A DNA stretch of 30,325 bases. It comes from an uncultured Collinsella sp. Its GTDB lineage: Bacteria > Actinomycetota > Coriobacteriia > Coriobacteriales > Coriobacteriaceae. Under the pieces are notes generated by a model that was not told where the DNA came from, ran no database searches, and was given only the letters and a program-made list of their open reading frames with translations. The stretch covers positions 1-30,325 of the forward strand of contig CALBUZ010000035.1 in NCBI GenBank assembly GCA_937969105.1, in the 5' to 3' direction. This document shows, in pieces, positions 23,901 to 30,325 of the stretch. Within the stretch, counting starts at the first letter, position 1; each line of letters starts with the position of its first letter. The position numbers and the translations under genes were made by a program.

Positions 23901-24542
23901 GGTTTGGCCCGTTGAACTCACCATGCGGCGTATGCGGTCGATCTCGTCGCCAAAGAACTCGATGCGTACGGGCGCCTTTTCCTGCGCGGGATACACCTCG
24001 ACGGTGTCGCCGTGCACACGGAACAGGCCGGGCGCGTCGGCGGCGCCGGCATTGGTGTAGCCCATGCCCACCAGACGCTGCGGCACCTCGTCAAAGGGAA
24101 TCTCCTCGCCCACCGCAAAGGTCGTGGACTCCCAGTAGTGGCTCTCGACCGGCGGCACACAGCGCAGCAGCGCGCGAGCCGAGGCGACCATGATGCAGTT
24201 GTCGCCGCGCACGATGCGTCCCAGGGCCTCGCAGCGCTGGGCCACCACGGCGTCGTCGGGCGCCTGCTCGCGCCACGGATAGTCCTTGCGCTCGGGAAAA
24301 CGACACACGTGCGCCAGGCCCACATAGGCGGCCAGACTGCGTGCGGCGCGATCGGCCGCATCCTCGCCACTCACGATGTAGACCGTGGGGCGCGGACGAC
24401 GCGCAAACTGGGCGGCGGCCATAAGCGTTCGGCCCGACTGAGACACGGCCAGCGTCACGTCCTCGCCAGCATCGAGCCCGGCCTCGACGGTCTGTAGCGC
24501 TTCGGCAGTGTAAAGCTGCGCGGCTATACGGTGAATGAGCAT
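20910..24542 (-). CDS. mfd: Transcription-repair coupling factor Mfd
   Basis: The 1210-residue product has the complete Mfd architecture. A UvrB-like N-terminal region (about 20-400) is followed by the CarD-type RNA-polymerase interaction domain at about 527-590 (FKPGDYVVHATHGIALFSEI and LYVPLEQVDRITRYVG). The RecG-like translocase has Walker A GDVGFGKTEVA near 680 and the DEEQ box (IIDEEQRFG) near 780, with the TRG-type segment including IRGAGSLMGAEQHGN. The C-terminal TRCF domain closes it. Mfd removes stalled RNA polymerase from DNA lesions and recruits UvrA. ATG at 24542 is preferred because GGAGGAA lies seven bases upstream; an in-frame ATG 27 bases earlier lacks such a site. The length is slightly above the roughly 1150 usual for the family, partly from an Ala-rich stretch near 460-480. 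Confidence 0.97.
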   Translation of the reverse strand: MLIHRIAAQLYTAEALQTVEAGLDAGEDVTLAVSQSGRTLMAAAQFARRPRPTVYIVSGEDAADRAARSLAAYVGLAHVCRFPERKDYPWREQAPDDAVVAQRCEALGRIVRGDNCIMVASARALLRCVPPVESHYWESTTFAVGEEIPFDEVPQRLVGMGYTNAGAADAPGLFRVHGDTVEVYPAQEKAPVRIEFFGDEIDRIRRMVSSTGQTIGNEDSIEIFPCRELALTDEAVHNMHVALYRASQDDSKLAALLEMVDARIVTPELDRFLPVMYGQTVSPLSHVSGKALVVLSEPRSLFDDCLRAYEDIEARAGEAGVDRLDGLYVRAQQLDFGSQQRLNYVSLIRAGGAVTAELKIEQPAIAGSDNRFMTRIQEVVGKRYACVFAIPDRGARESMELTFGDEGITFEESLTAAPENAGVIGERVRVAAADSADRAARQEAHASIRERKADALNARSLEAGAAQAAAGAAVPTISRGRVTFVDAALPQGVVVPDANFAVFSIADLNARMDANRARSRRKVDITQITFPFKPGDYVVHATHGIALFSEIARQEVGGKERDYFLLEYADGDKLYVPLEQVDRITRYVGPDGDKPRLTRLNTADWTRATNKARKNAKKLAFDLVDLYTRRSSITGIACPPDTPEQIEMEESFPYDETRDQLEAIADIKADMEAPKPMDRLLCGDVGFGKTEVALRAAFKCVDSGRQVMVLCPTTILAQQHYETFFERFAPFGLEVEVLSRFRTPAQQKRALKAFAEGTIDVLIGTHRLLSADVNPKNLGLVIIDEEQRFGVQHKEQLKNLREQIDVLTLSATPIPRTMQMATSGVRDMSLITTPPTGRRPVIVHVGEYDPDVVSAAIRLEVGRGGQVYYVSNRVKTIDDAVARVHEAAPEARVGVAHGKMSPREVEDVMIEFATKKIDVLIATTIVESGIDNATANTLIIEDSQRLGLAQLYQLKGRVGRSATQAYAYFMFPGELPLTEEATARLTALSEFQDLGSGMRIAMRDLEIRGAGSLMGAEQHGNLSSVGFDLFTQMLGQAVAEARGDDDAGVEAASVGINLPADYFLSEEYMPAVDQRVLVYRKLAAAEDLESIDEVQEETEAAHGELPLAGLNLFNRARIRIRGERLGLESVTLSGGRITFLGVEVPKKVAFELKTRYGAVNFPKSRKLSVPYKAGAGAGSGLGRGLDANDGTGPVAAALMLLQQLGASDDD

Positions 24543-24567
24543 GCTGTTCCTCCGGCATCGCAACGCC

Positions 24568-24619
24568 AAAAGCCCGCCGGGGCAAGCTCGGCGGGTCGTA
24601 CGTCAAAGATCATTGACGT
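24568..24619 (-). terminator. Terminator-like hairpins in the mfd leader
   Basis: Reading leftward toward mfd, AACGTCAA/TTGACGT (24600-24606 with 24613-24619) forms one hairpin. Next, CCCGCCG and CGGCGGG (24589-24595 with 24573-24579) form a second, followed by CTTTT (24568-24572). It ends only 26 bases before the mfd start. It could be an attenuator of mfd, or the end of a short upstream transcript. The rest of the 321-base gap to the FHA gene shows no gene. Confidence 0.5.
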
Positions 24620-24804
24620 TTATGGTACCGCACGGCCCCGTGACCAAAAGCCAAAGCGACATCATGCCAAATGTTGCCCACAACGGTCTTGCTAACGCGT
24701 TTTCCCAGCTTATTAATCCGCTCTCCGCTTTTTGATTTGCTGTCTTCCGGCAGCGATTTACACCGTCCGCGCCCCCTGGCGAGCATTTCGAGCTGCAAAG
24801 CGCC

Positions 24805-24810
24805 TATAAT
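24805..24810 (+). promoter_or_regulatory. -10 box for the first FHA gene
   Basis: A perfect TATAAT lies 53 bases before the ATG at 24864. No recognisable -35 is at 16-18 bases, so activation may need another factor. Confidence 0.45.
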
Positions 24811-24863
24811 TGACCATGCTTACGTATTCAATGTCACTTTTGAGGAGGGGGGGGGTAAAACAA

Positions 24864-25820
24864 ATGGCCGACACTCCATCTTGTGCACTGTACGCCGGGC
24901 TTAAGTCACTCGGTCGCATCAACAACGGTAACGCCGCGCAAATTCTCATAGCCGGCAACGCCCGTTACGGTGGACGCCTCATCTCCGAACGCTTGACGGT
25001 CCCGTCGTTTATCTCACGCGAAATCGTTCACGCCAAACCCGGTGACCTTCCCGAGCCGCTGTTTGCGCCCTTTGAACAAAGTGCGCGCCAGATACTCAAC
25101 CTCATCATGCAAAACCGAGGCTCCGACCCCCAATCGCTGAGCAAGGTCGCTAAACGCTATATGGAGTCGTGCGTCCCAGACATGCAGGATGCCCTTATCA
25201 ATTGCGGCGTCGACGGCATGCTCTTTAGAAACGGCGTCGAGCGCATCGAGACCGCTGACGATAGCGACATCAAAGATCGCCTCTACATCCATCTGGTCTT
25301 TTTTATCGTTACCGGCTGCCTTGGCGACCCCGCCCGCGCCATCGAATACACCGAGTCCTTTGTGTCCGACCAGATGCTCTCGACGCTTGGTACGGTCGAG
25401 ACGACCGTCACCTCATTCTTCTCGACAACCGCGCGCCCCACGGGAGACGTTCGCCTGGGACTGCTGCGCGTCGTGGGCAACTCGGCACGACCGCCGCTGC
25501 GTCCCCTTACCACGGACCCGATGGGCAGCATTATCGGGTCACTGACTGGCGACGGGAACGCCATCACCGACGTCGATTCCGATGTCTCGCGCCAGCACCT
25601 GCGCATCTGGTTCCAAGACGGACGCTGGCTTGCGCAGGGCCTCGACTCCACCAACGGATCGTTTTTGATCTCGGGCGTCGACCGCTGCCGACAGGCTATC
25701 GAACCGCCCAGACGCGAGCGCTCCGTCAACTTTGCCAACACCCCCGTCGAGATTCACAACGGAGACACGCTTTGCTTGGGCGCCACGACGCGTTTTTTGG
25801 TCATTCGCATCACAGACTAG
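24864..25820 (+). CDS. FHA-domain protein, first copy (FHA-1)
   Basis: The 318-residue protein has an FHA domain at about 215-318. The phosphothreonine-binding residues are present: Ser and His in DVSRQHLRI and Asn-Gly in DSTNGSFL. The first 200 residues are mostly helical and match no family I know. They include INNGNAAQILIAG, FISREIVHAKPG, TGCLGDPARA and LGTVETTV, all with counterparts in FHA-2. No signal peptide or membrane helix is seen, so it is cytoplasmic. ATG at 24864 follows GAGGAGGGGGGG; an upstream ATG at 24810 lacks a site. A strong terminator follows, so it is its own transcript. It probably reads phosphorylation by the kinase encoded next; that is inferred from linkage and from what FHA domains bind. 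Confidence 0.88.
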   Translation: MADTPSCALYAGLKSLGRINNGNAAQILIAGNARYGGRLISERLTVPSFISREIVHAKPGDLPEPLFAPFEQSARQILNLIMQNRGSDPQSLSKVAKRYMESCVPDMQDALINCGVDGMLFRNGVERIETADDSDIKDRLYIHLVFFIVTGCLGDPARAIEYTESFVSDQMLSTLGTVETTVTSFFSTTARPTGDVRLGLLRVVGNSARPPLRPLTTDPMGSIIGSLTGDGNAITDVDSDVSRQHLRIWFQDGRWLAQGLDSTNGSFLISGVDRCRQAIEPPRRERSVNFANTPVEIHNGDTLCLGATTRFLVIRITD

Positions 25821-25844
25821 TCTGCCCACACATCTTCGACGCAC

Positions 25845-25890
25845 AAGGTGCCGTTATTTGCATTAACCTCTGCAAATAACGGCACCTTTT
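25845..25890 (+). terminator. Terminator between FHA-1 and the kinase gene
   Basis: A perfect 18-base stem (25845-25862 with 25871-25888) over an eight-base loop is followed by TTTT. The stem end AAGGTGCCG and the loop TTAACCTC are distinctive. It lies 24 bases after the FHA-1 stop. Confidence 0.88.
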
Positions 25891-25963
25891 CAATTAAGAC
25901 AACGGTTGCGCTACCTTTTGACTAACATTATTGCTATGCATTTTTTCTCGAAAGGATCGCCCC

Positions 25964-27973
25964 GTGACGTACGACACGAACATGGATATCATTGCGTTGT
26001 CCCCCTTTGAACCAAACCCCATGTTTGCGACCACCGAAGACTCCGATACCATTCGCCGCTTTACCACCCTGTTGGATTGCGGGGCAGTCGGCGGCGGCTC
26101 CCACCATCTTCGCAAGGTCGCCAACACCGAGGGCGAGACCTTTGCGCTCAAGACGTTGTGGCCCCTCAGCGGCTGCGATGAAAACGGCTCCGCTGTCAGC
26201 CCCTCGGGCATCAAGACGCTCACCGAGGAGTATCGCAATCTTGCAGTCGTCTCACTGTTGGGCGGCTTTCCCAAAACCTATGGCTACGGTTATGCCGGCA
26301 ACACACCGGTCATCCTTATGGAATGGATTGAAGGCCTGCCCCTTCGCGATGCCGCGGCAGAGCTAACCGACCCCGCCGAGGGCGGCCGCATTCCCGCAAA
26401 CACCGTCGCCGCAATCGGAAAACGCCTGGGAGAGATCCTCCTGAGTACCCAAAAGCTCGATGCACCTTTTGTGCACCGTGATATCTCCTTGCGCAACATC
26501 ATTATTCGAACGACGCGCCGGCCCCTTGCCCAGCAGATTACACACTGCAGTTTTGACCTTTGCCTGGTCGATCTGGGCAGCTCGAGCATCAAGCGCTCAG
26601 ATCCCTCGTTTACCATGTCCACCGGCATCTGGCGCAACGGCACCCCCGAGTTCGCCCCGCCTGAGATGCTCTCCAACGACATCCCTGAGCTGGCGCCGCT
26701 GCGCACGTCGCCCAGTATCGATACATACGAGCTCTGCAGCGTGCTCTACACGCTCTATGCCGGTCACACGCCATATCGCCTAAACGAGCATATGGACCAG
26801 TCGCCCTACCTGTACAAGATCGAGCACGAGCCCGAGCTGCTCGAGGCGCGCCTACCCGGTGACCAAAAGCTTGTCGATGTCATCATGAGTGGCATCCATA
26901 ACGAGCAGTCCCAGCGCGCGCCGCTGTCTACGATTGTCGGCAAGCTCGATGCCTGGATTAAAGACATCGATTTTGAGCCGCGCACGCCGCTGCCCGCACC
27001 TGTCGACGTTAGCCTGCAACCAAAGGCTTCCGGTTCCGACAAGGCTCAGACGCGCCACCCGGTCATCTCGCGTCGCACTGCGCTCGCGCTCGGCGGCGTC
27101 TGCGTTGCCGGCATCGCAGCTTCCGCCATTGCCACGGGGTGCTGGGGGCTTATCGACTTGGCGCACGGCATCAAGCCGTCACTCGACGATTACACCTGGG
27201 AAGAACTCGCCCTGATCTCCCGTAAAATCCAAGAGACATCTTCCAACAAAAAGGCGCTCGCGATTGCCGAAACCTACCACCTGGTAAACAGCAAGCAGTC
27301 GCTCGAAAACGAGAACACCAAAACCGTCAGGCTTTCCGATGGGACCAAGGCACAAGTCCAGATCGTGGGCTTTAAGGCAGACACGTTCACCGATGACGGC
27401 CTCCCCGCTGGCATCACCTTTATGTTCCGTACCCCCATCGCCATGCGCGCCGTAAATGACAGCGCTGCGACGGGTGGCTGGGAGCAATCGTCGCTTCGCG
27501 AATGGTTGGCAGACGAGGGCATGGCTACGCTGCCCGACGATCTCCGTAATCAGATCCGCTCGGTGCGAAAGCTCACCAACAACACCGGCGGCACCAAAGA
27601 CGCCTCCAGCATCACCGCCACCGATGACAAGCTGTGGCTGCCGTCCATGAGCGAGCTGTGCGGCTATCAGGCGCCTGAAACGTTCGCAGACGGCTACGGA
27701 TACCTTTCTGACCTCTACAGCGGAGAAGGCGAACAGTACCAGCTCTATCGCGAGCAGAGCGTAAGCAGTCTGACCACCAACGACGCCATGATCCGCACCG
27801 TCGCCGGCAAAAAGATCTGCTACTGGGAGCGCACCCCCAGCGCCGACTGCAGCGAGGGCGCCAACTCGACGTACTTTAACCGCGTTGGAAAAGACGGCGA
27901 CGTGTTTAGCTGGGCAACGCCTGGAAACGATCCGGACCAAATGACCTATGTCCTGCCCGGCTTTTGCATCTAA
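25964..27973 (+). CDS. Membrane-anchored Ser/Thr protein kinase with DUF6273-like C-terminal domain
   Basis: The 669-residue protein begins with a kinase domain (about 35-340). It has a glycine-rich loop GAVGGGSHH (40-48), the ATP lysine in FALKTL (Lys63), catalytic loop HRDISLRN (Asp173, Asn178), a metal-binding DLG in place of DFG (Asp203) and an APE-like FAPPEM. All catalytic residues are present. One hydrophobic helix at about 370-402 (TALALGGVCVAGIAASAIA) follows a basic segment, so the C-terminal 265 residues are probably outside the membrane. They end in a DUF6273-like domain (WEQSSLREWL, LWLPSMSELCG, CYWERTPS). I chose GTG at 25964 because AAAGGA lies seven bases upstream; a TTG 33 bases earlier and an ATG at 25982 are less likely. 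The second FHA gene follows after 35 bases. The outer domain may sense a signal; this is inference. Confidence 0.88.
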   Translation: MTYDTNMDIIALSPFEPNPMFATTEDSDTIRRFTTLLDCGAVGGGSHHLRKVANTEGETFALKTLWPLSGCDENGSAVSPSGIKTLTEEYRNLAVVSLLGGFPKTYGYGYAGNTPVILMEWIEGLPLRDAAAELTDPAEGGRIPANTVAAIGKRLGEILLSTQKLDAPFVHRDISLRNIIIRTTRRPLAQQITHCSFDLCLVDLGSSSIKRSDPSFTMSTGIWRNGTPEFAPPEMLSNDIPELAPLRTSPSIDTYELCSVLYTLYAGHTPYRLNEHMDQSPYLYKIEHEPELLEARLPGDQKLVDVIMSGIHNEQSQRAPLSTIVGKLDAWIKDIDFEPRTPLPAPVDVSLQPKASGSDKAQTRHPVISRRTALALGGVCVAGIAASAIATGCWGLIDLAHGIKPSLDDYTWEELALISRKIQETSSNKKALAIAETYHLVNSKQSLENENTKTVRLSDGTKAQVQIVGFKADTFTDDGLPAGITFMFRTPIAMRAVNDSAATGGWEQSSLREWLADEGMATLPDDLRNQIRSVRKLTNNTGGTKDASSITATDDKLWLPSMSELCGYQAPETFADGYGYLSDLYSGEGEQYQLYREQSVSSLTTNDAMIRTVAGKKICYWERTPSADCSEGANSTYFNRVGKDGDVFSWATPGNDPDQMTYVLPGFCI

Positions 27974-28008
27974 CACCTTCCCCGGATACCAGAAAGGAGC
28001 CTCGCATC

Positions 28009-28998
28009 ATGCGTGCGGAAACACCTTCCGAGGTGCTCTTTGATTTCCTTAAGTGCGACCTGCAGATCAACAATCGAGAAGCGGCGCGCATCCTGATTTC
28101 GGACAAGCCGATGGGCTCCAAACCGGCCCCACGATTTCGCATTGCAGAAAAGACGTTTCTATCGCGACGCGTGGTGCACGTCGTTCCGGGCACCGACAAG
28201 ATCGACCCCGAGATGTTTGCCGATTTTTCGCAGAGCGTCCAGAGCTTGGCTGCCGCTGTAAAAATCGGCAGTGGCAGCAGTCCAACGGCCGCCAACGCTC
28301 GCCAGCAAGCCATTACGGCGCATGCCCTCGAGCGCATGGTAACGTCGCTCGAACACTGGGGGCTCGATGGTTCCATCCTGCGCAATATCTTTGACCGCAT
28401 CGCCGTCATGCCTGGCCTCAAGCAAAGCGACCGGCGCCTTTTGGAGCTCCTTGCGCTAACGGTCTGCGGATGCCTGGCCGATCCCAATGCCGCCGCCTCC
28501 GAGGTCAAAGACTTTGCTATAACGCAACTGTCCCAGACCTTTGGCACGCTCGAGACCGCCGAGGTCGTCCAGGCGCGAGGCACTAACCGCAAGGTCAACG
28601 AGCCTCCTGCAAAACTGGGGCTGCTCAGGCTTGCGAAAGACGGCTCGGCCTTGCCGCCTATCTATCCTTTGAGCCTCGATCCCGAGGGTACGGTACTTGG
28701 CTCTTTTGCACACGACCAAAACGCCATCACCAACGTAGGACCCGATGTATCCCGTCGGCACCTGCGTGTAGCGTTTTCCAACGACACATGGCTCGCAAGC
28801 GGCCTGCACTCCACCAACGGAACGGTGCTGGTGACACGCAGTGGCGCGACCACCGTTATCGAAAAGCCACGCTCGCTGCGCACCGCTGGCGATGAGGATA
28901 AGCAGATTCCCATCCACGACGGCGACTTGCTCAAGCTGGGTTCCTCGACCCAGTATTTGGTGCTGAAGATCTCCTCAAACGTACGAGCGCTGGCCTAG
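28009..28998 (+). CDS. FHA-domain protein, second copy (FHA-2)
   Basis: The 329-residue product is a full-length paralogue of FHA-1. The FHA domain at about 220-325 has DVSRRHLRV and HSTNGTVLV with the conserved Ser, His, Asn and Gly. The N-terminal region shares INNREAARILIS, FLSRRVVHVVPG, CGCLADP and FGTLETAE with FHA-1 at equivalent places. It is soluble, with no signal peptide. AGAAAGGAG lies nine bases before the ATG, and the gene is 35 bases after the kinase stop without a terminator, so the two are co-transcribed. It may bind phosphothreonine on the kinase or on a shared target. Two copies around one kinase suggest distinct outputs. Function of the N-terminal region is unknown. Confidence 0.88.
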   Translation: MRAETPSEVLFDFLKCDLQINNREAARILISDKPMGSKPAPRFRIAEKTFLSRRVVHVVPGTDKIDPEMFADFSQSVQSLAAAVKIGSGSSPTAANARQQAITAHALERMVTSLEHWGLDGSILRNIFDRIAVMPGLKQSDRRLLELLALTVCGCLADPNAAASEVKDFAITQLSQTFGTLETAEVVQARGTNRKVNEPPAKLGLLRLAKDGSALPPIYPLSLDPEGTVLGSFAHDQNAITNVGPDVSRRHLRVAFSNDTWLASGLHSTNGTVLVTRSGATTVIEKPRSLRTAGDEDKQIPIHDGDLLKLGSSTQYLVLKISSNVRALA

Positions 28999-29027
28999 GG
29001 CCGAGCTCACACAATAAGAATCAACGC

Positions 29028-29070
29028 AAAGGGGCGCCGCTGCACACATCGCAGCGGCGCCCCTTTATAT
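29028..29070 (+). terminator. Terminator after the kinase-FHA-2 operon
   Basis: A perfect 16-base stem (29028-29043 with 29051-29066; core GGGGCGCCGCTGC) and a seven-base loop, followed by a short T/A run, lies 29 bases after the FHA-2 stop. Confidence 0.82.
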
Positions 29071-29114
29071 CGCGTGGACATCTAAAAACGGATGCAGAAG
29101 CCGAAAAATTCAAC

Positions 29115-29164
29115 AAGATAACTAAAACATAAAAGCCGCGTGGGGGTCGGGTCCACACGCGGCT
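29115..29164 (-). terminator. Terminator of the surface-protein gene
   Basis: On the minus strand AGCCGCGTG (29156-29164) pairs with CACGCGGCT (29134-29142), followed by TTTTATGTTTTAG. It lies 45 bases beyond the stop at 29210 and faces the terminator of the rightward FHA-2 operon. Confidence 0.78.
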
Positions 29165-29209
29165 ATCAGGTTTGGGCTAATAAAGCCCGGAGGTAAACAC
29201 TAGTAGAGT

Positions 29210-30325
29210 TTAGTGCTCGCGACGCTTGGTCATGTACATGCCCACAGCGACAGCCACGGCGCCGGTAAGGGCGGCAGCAGAGGTCACAACGAAGGTCGGA
29301 TCGCCGGTAGAAGCAAGGGCGGCGTCGTCCTTCTTCTCGGCCTTAGCCTCGTCCTTCTTACCAGCAGCAATCTGCTTCTTGCCCTCATCCTTCTTCAACG
29401 TCTCGGACTTGGGGGTCTTAGCGGTAAAGAAAGCGTAGACAGTGGTGTCCTCAGTGATAGGAGTAGAGAAGTCAAACTTCTTGAAGGACTCCTTGGAAGA
29501 AGACCAGCCGACAAAGTTGAAGCCGTCGACGGAAGGATCGCTGGGCTGAGCAACAGTCTTACCGTCCTCGACCTCAACCGTAGTGGTGGAACCATCAACA
29601 TAGAAATTGACCTTGTGGGTCTGGACAGCAGGCGTCTCGTTCTTGGTCCACTGGGCGTAGAACGTCACGTGGTCGCCGCCGCCCTGGACGGGCTTGGTGA
29701 AGTCGACCGGCTCGGTGCCCTCGGAGTCGTAGGTCCAGCCGGCGAAGGTGTAGCCCTCGCGGGTCGGGGCCAGGGGCTGGCGGGCGACGCCGTCGGAATC
29801 AGTAACGCCCTGGAGCGTCACATTACCGTCGAAGAATACACCGCCGTTGGCGAAGTAGAGGACATCCTTGACGTTCTTGTTCTCGTCAACGTCAGCTCCC
29901 TTGTCCTCGGTCCACTGGGCGAACAGGGTAGCATGGTCGCCGCCGCCGACCAGCGGCTTGCTGAAGTCGACGGGATCGGTACCCTCGGAGTCATAGGTCC
30001 AGCCGGCGAAGGTGTAGCCATCGCGGGTCGGGGCCAGGGGCTGGCGGGCGACGCCGTCGCCGTCGGTCACGCCCTGGAGCGTCTCGTTGCCGTCGAAGAA
30101 CGTGCCGCCGTTGGCGACGTAGAGGACGTCGATGGAGTTGTCCTCGACGACCATGTTCCACTGGGCGAACAGGGTGGCGTGGTCGCCGCCGCCGACCAGC
30201 GGCTTGCTGAAGTCGACCGGGTCGTTACCGTCGCGGTCGTAGGTCCAGCCGGCGAAGGTGTAGCCCTCGCGGGTCGGGGCCAGGGGCTGGCGGGCGACGC
30301 CGTCGCCGTCGGTCACGCCCTGGAG
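29210..30325 (-). CDS. Sortase-anchored surface protein with InlB-type repeats, 5' end missing
   Basis: The frame is open from the right edge to the stop at 29210, giving 371 residues of the C-terminal part; the start lies beyond the window. It contains four repeats of the Listeria-Bacteroides (InlB B-repeat) type. Three are close copies with REGYTFAGWTYDSEGT, VDFSKPLVGGGDH and LFAQW; the last is more diverged (VDGFNFVGWSSSKESF). A Lys/Glu-rich spacer follows (about 295-330), then LASTGDP, a hydrophobic helix (AALTGAVAVAVGMYM) and the basic tail TKRREH. This is a cell-wall sorting signal of the LAxTG type used by class E sortases in high-GC Gram-positives. The protein is probably displayed on the cell surface; ligand or adhesion role is unknown. 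Confidence 0.9.
   Translation of the reverse strand, partial: LQGVTDGDGVARQPLAPTREGYTFAGWTYDRDGNDPVDFSKPLVGGGDHATLFAQWNMVVEDNSIDVLYVANGGTFFDGNETLQGVTDGDGVARQPLAPTRDGYTFAGWTYDSEGTDPVDFSKPLVGGGDHATLFAQWTEDKGADVDENKNVKDVLYFANGGVFFDGNVTLQGVTDSDGVARQPLAPTREGYTFAGWTYDSEGTEPVDFTKPVQGGGDHVTFYAQWTKNETPAVQTHKVNFYVDGSTTTVEVEDGKTVAQPSDPSVDGFNFVGWSSSKESFKKFDFSTPITEDTTVYAFFTAKTPKSETLKKDEGKKQIAAGKKDEAKAEKKDDAALASTGDPTFVVTSAAALTGAVAVAVGMYMTKRREH
29640..30325 (-). repeat. Tandem coding repeats in the surface-protein gene
   Basis: Units of 82 and 88 codons (about 246 and 264 bases) repeat with near-identical DNA over long stretches. For example, GGCGTAGCC-like leader differences are few and the segments encoding VARQPLAPTR(E/D)GYTF recur at about 29755, 30030 and 30265. 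The window ends inside a further copy. Such identity favours unit gain and loss, and can break assemblies. Confidence 0.8.

Noticed and set aside
21237..23915. An 892-codon open frame on the plus strand
   Set aside because: It is exactly antisense to mfd, rich in His, Arg and Ala, and has no motif. Long antisense frames are common in GC-rich genes. The same applies to plus-strand frames over recQ (5567-7171), SIS-B, EIID, EIIC, EIIAB and SIS-C.
24543..24569. An upstream ATG for mfd adding nine residues
   Set aside because: The ribosome site GGAGGAA fits only the ATG at 24542, and the extra residues (MALRCRRNS) do not look like Mfd.
24610..24798. A 62-codon minus-strand frame upstream of mfd
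   Set aside because: No ribosome site, no recognisable domain, and it covers the divergent promoter region.
25931..25963. An upstream TTG start for the kinase
   Set aside because: There is no ribosome site before it, while GTG at 25964 has AAAGGA at a good distance.
29640..30325. The repeats at the right end as a CRISPR array
   Set aside because: Units are about 246-264 bases, in frame, and encode InlB-type protein repeats; there are no short spaced repeats or cas genes.

Overview
The window joins two unrelated bacterial sequences. Positions 1 to about 3641 are moderate-GC and read as Bacteroidales DNA: a complete SusC/RagA-type TonB-dependent receptor followed by the first 75 codons of its SusD-like lipoprotein partner. 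At about 3641 the susD frame is cut, and from there to the end the DNA is GC-rich, with actinobacterial-type proteins, GntR/UTRA regulators, mannose-class PTS genes and a LAxTG-like cell-wall sorting signal. This fits a gut Coriobacteriia such as Collinsella (an inference from gene style, not a database match). A chimeric metagenomic contig explains the join better than gene transfer.

Positions 3642 to 18204 are a sugar-amine (probably Amadori-product) uptake and deglycation region. It holds three paralogous SIS-domain proteins of the FrlB/GfrF (fructoselysine-6-phosphate deglycase) type, each with its own HutC-type GntR regulator. Set A is recQ-gntR-SIS, read leftward. Set B is a mannose-class PTS operon (EIIAB, EIIC, EIID, SIS) with an HAD hydrolase, a YitT-family membrane protein and gntR-B downstream. 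Set C is a SIS gene divergent from gntR-C. An EamA-type transporter lies upstream of the PTS operon. Each set has its own repeated DNA motif at its promoters. One motif is shared by gntR-B, the PTS operon and the EamA gene, which suggests a local regulon.

Positions 18226 to 24542 carry housekeeping genes, all leftward: a GNAT acetyltransferase, a threonine-aldolase-family PLP enzyme, a PAP2-type membrane phosphatase and the transcription-repair coupling factor mfd.

Positions 24864 to 28998 hold a rightward FHA - Ser/Thr kinase - FHA cassette. The kinase has one membrane helix and a DUF6273-like C-terminal domain. The two FHA proteins are full-length paralogues that share an unrecognised N-terminal region of about 200 residues. 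This is the best candidate for an undescribed signalling system here. The window ends inside a repeat-rich, sortase-anchored surface protein that continues past the right edge.

Several intergenic spaces carry REP-like palindromes or structured inverted-repeat elements. I saw no tRNA, rRNA, CRISPR array, transposase or phage gene.
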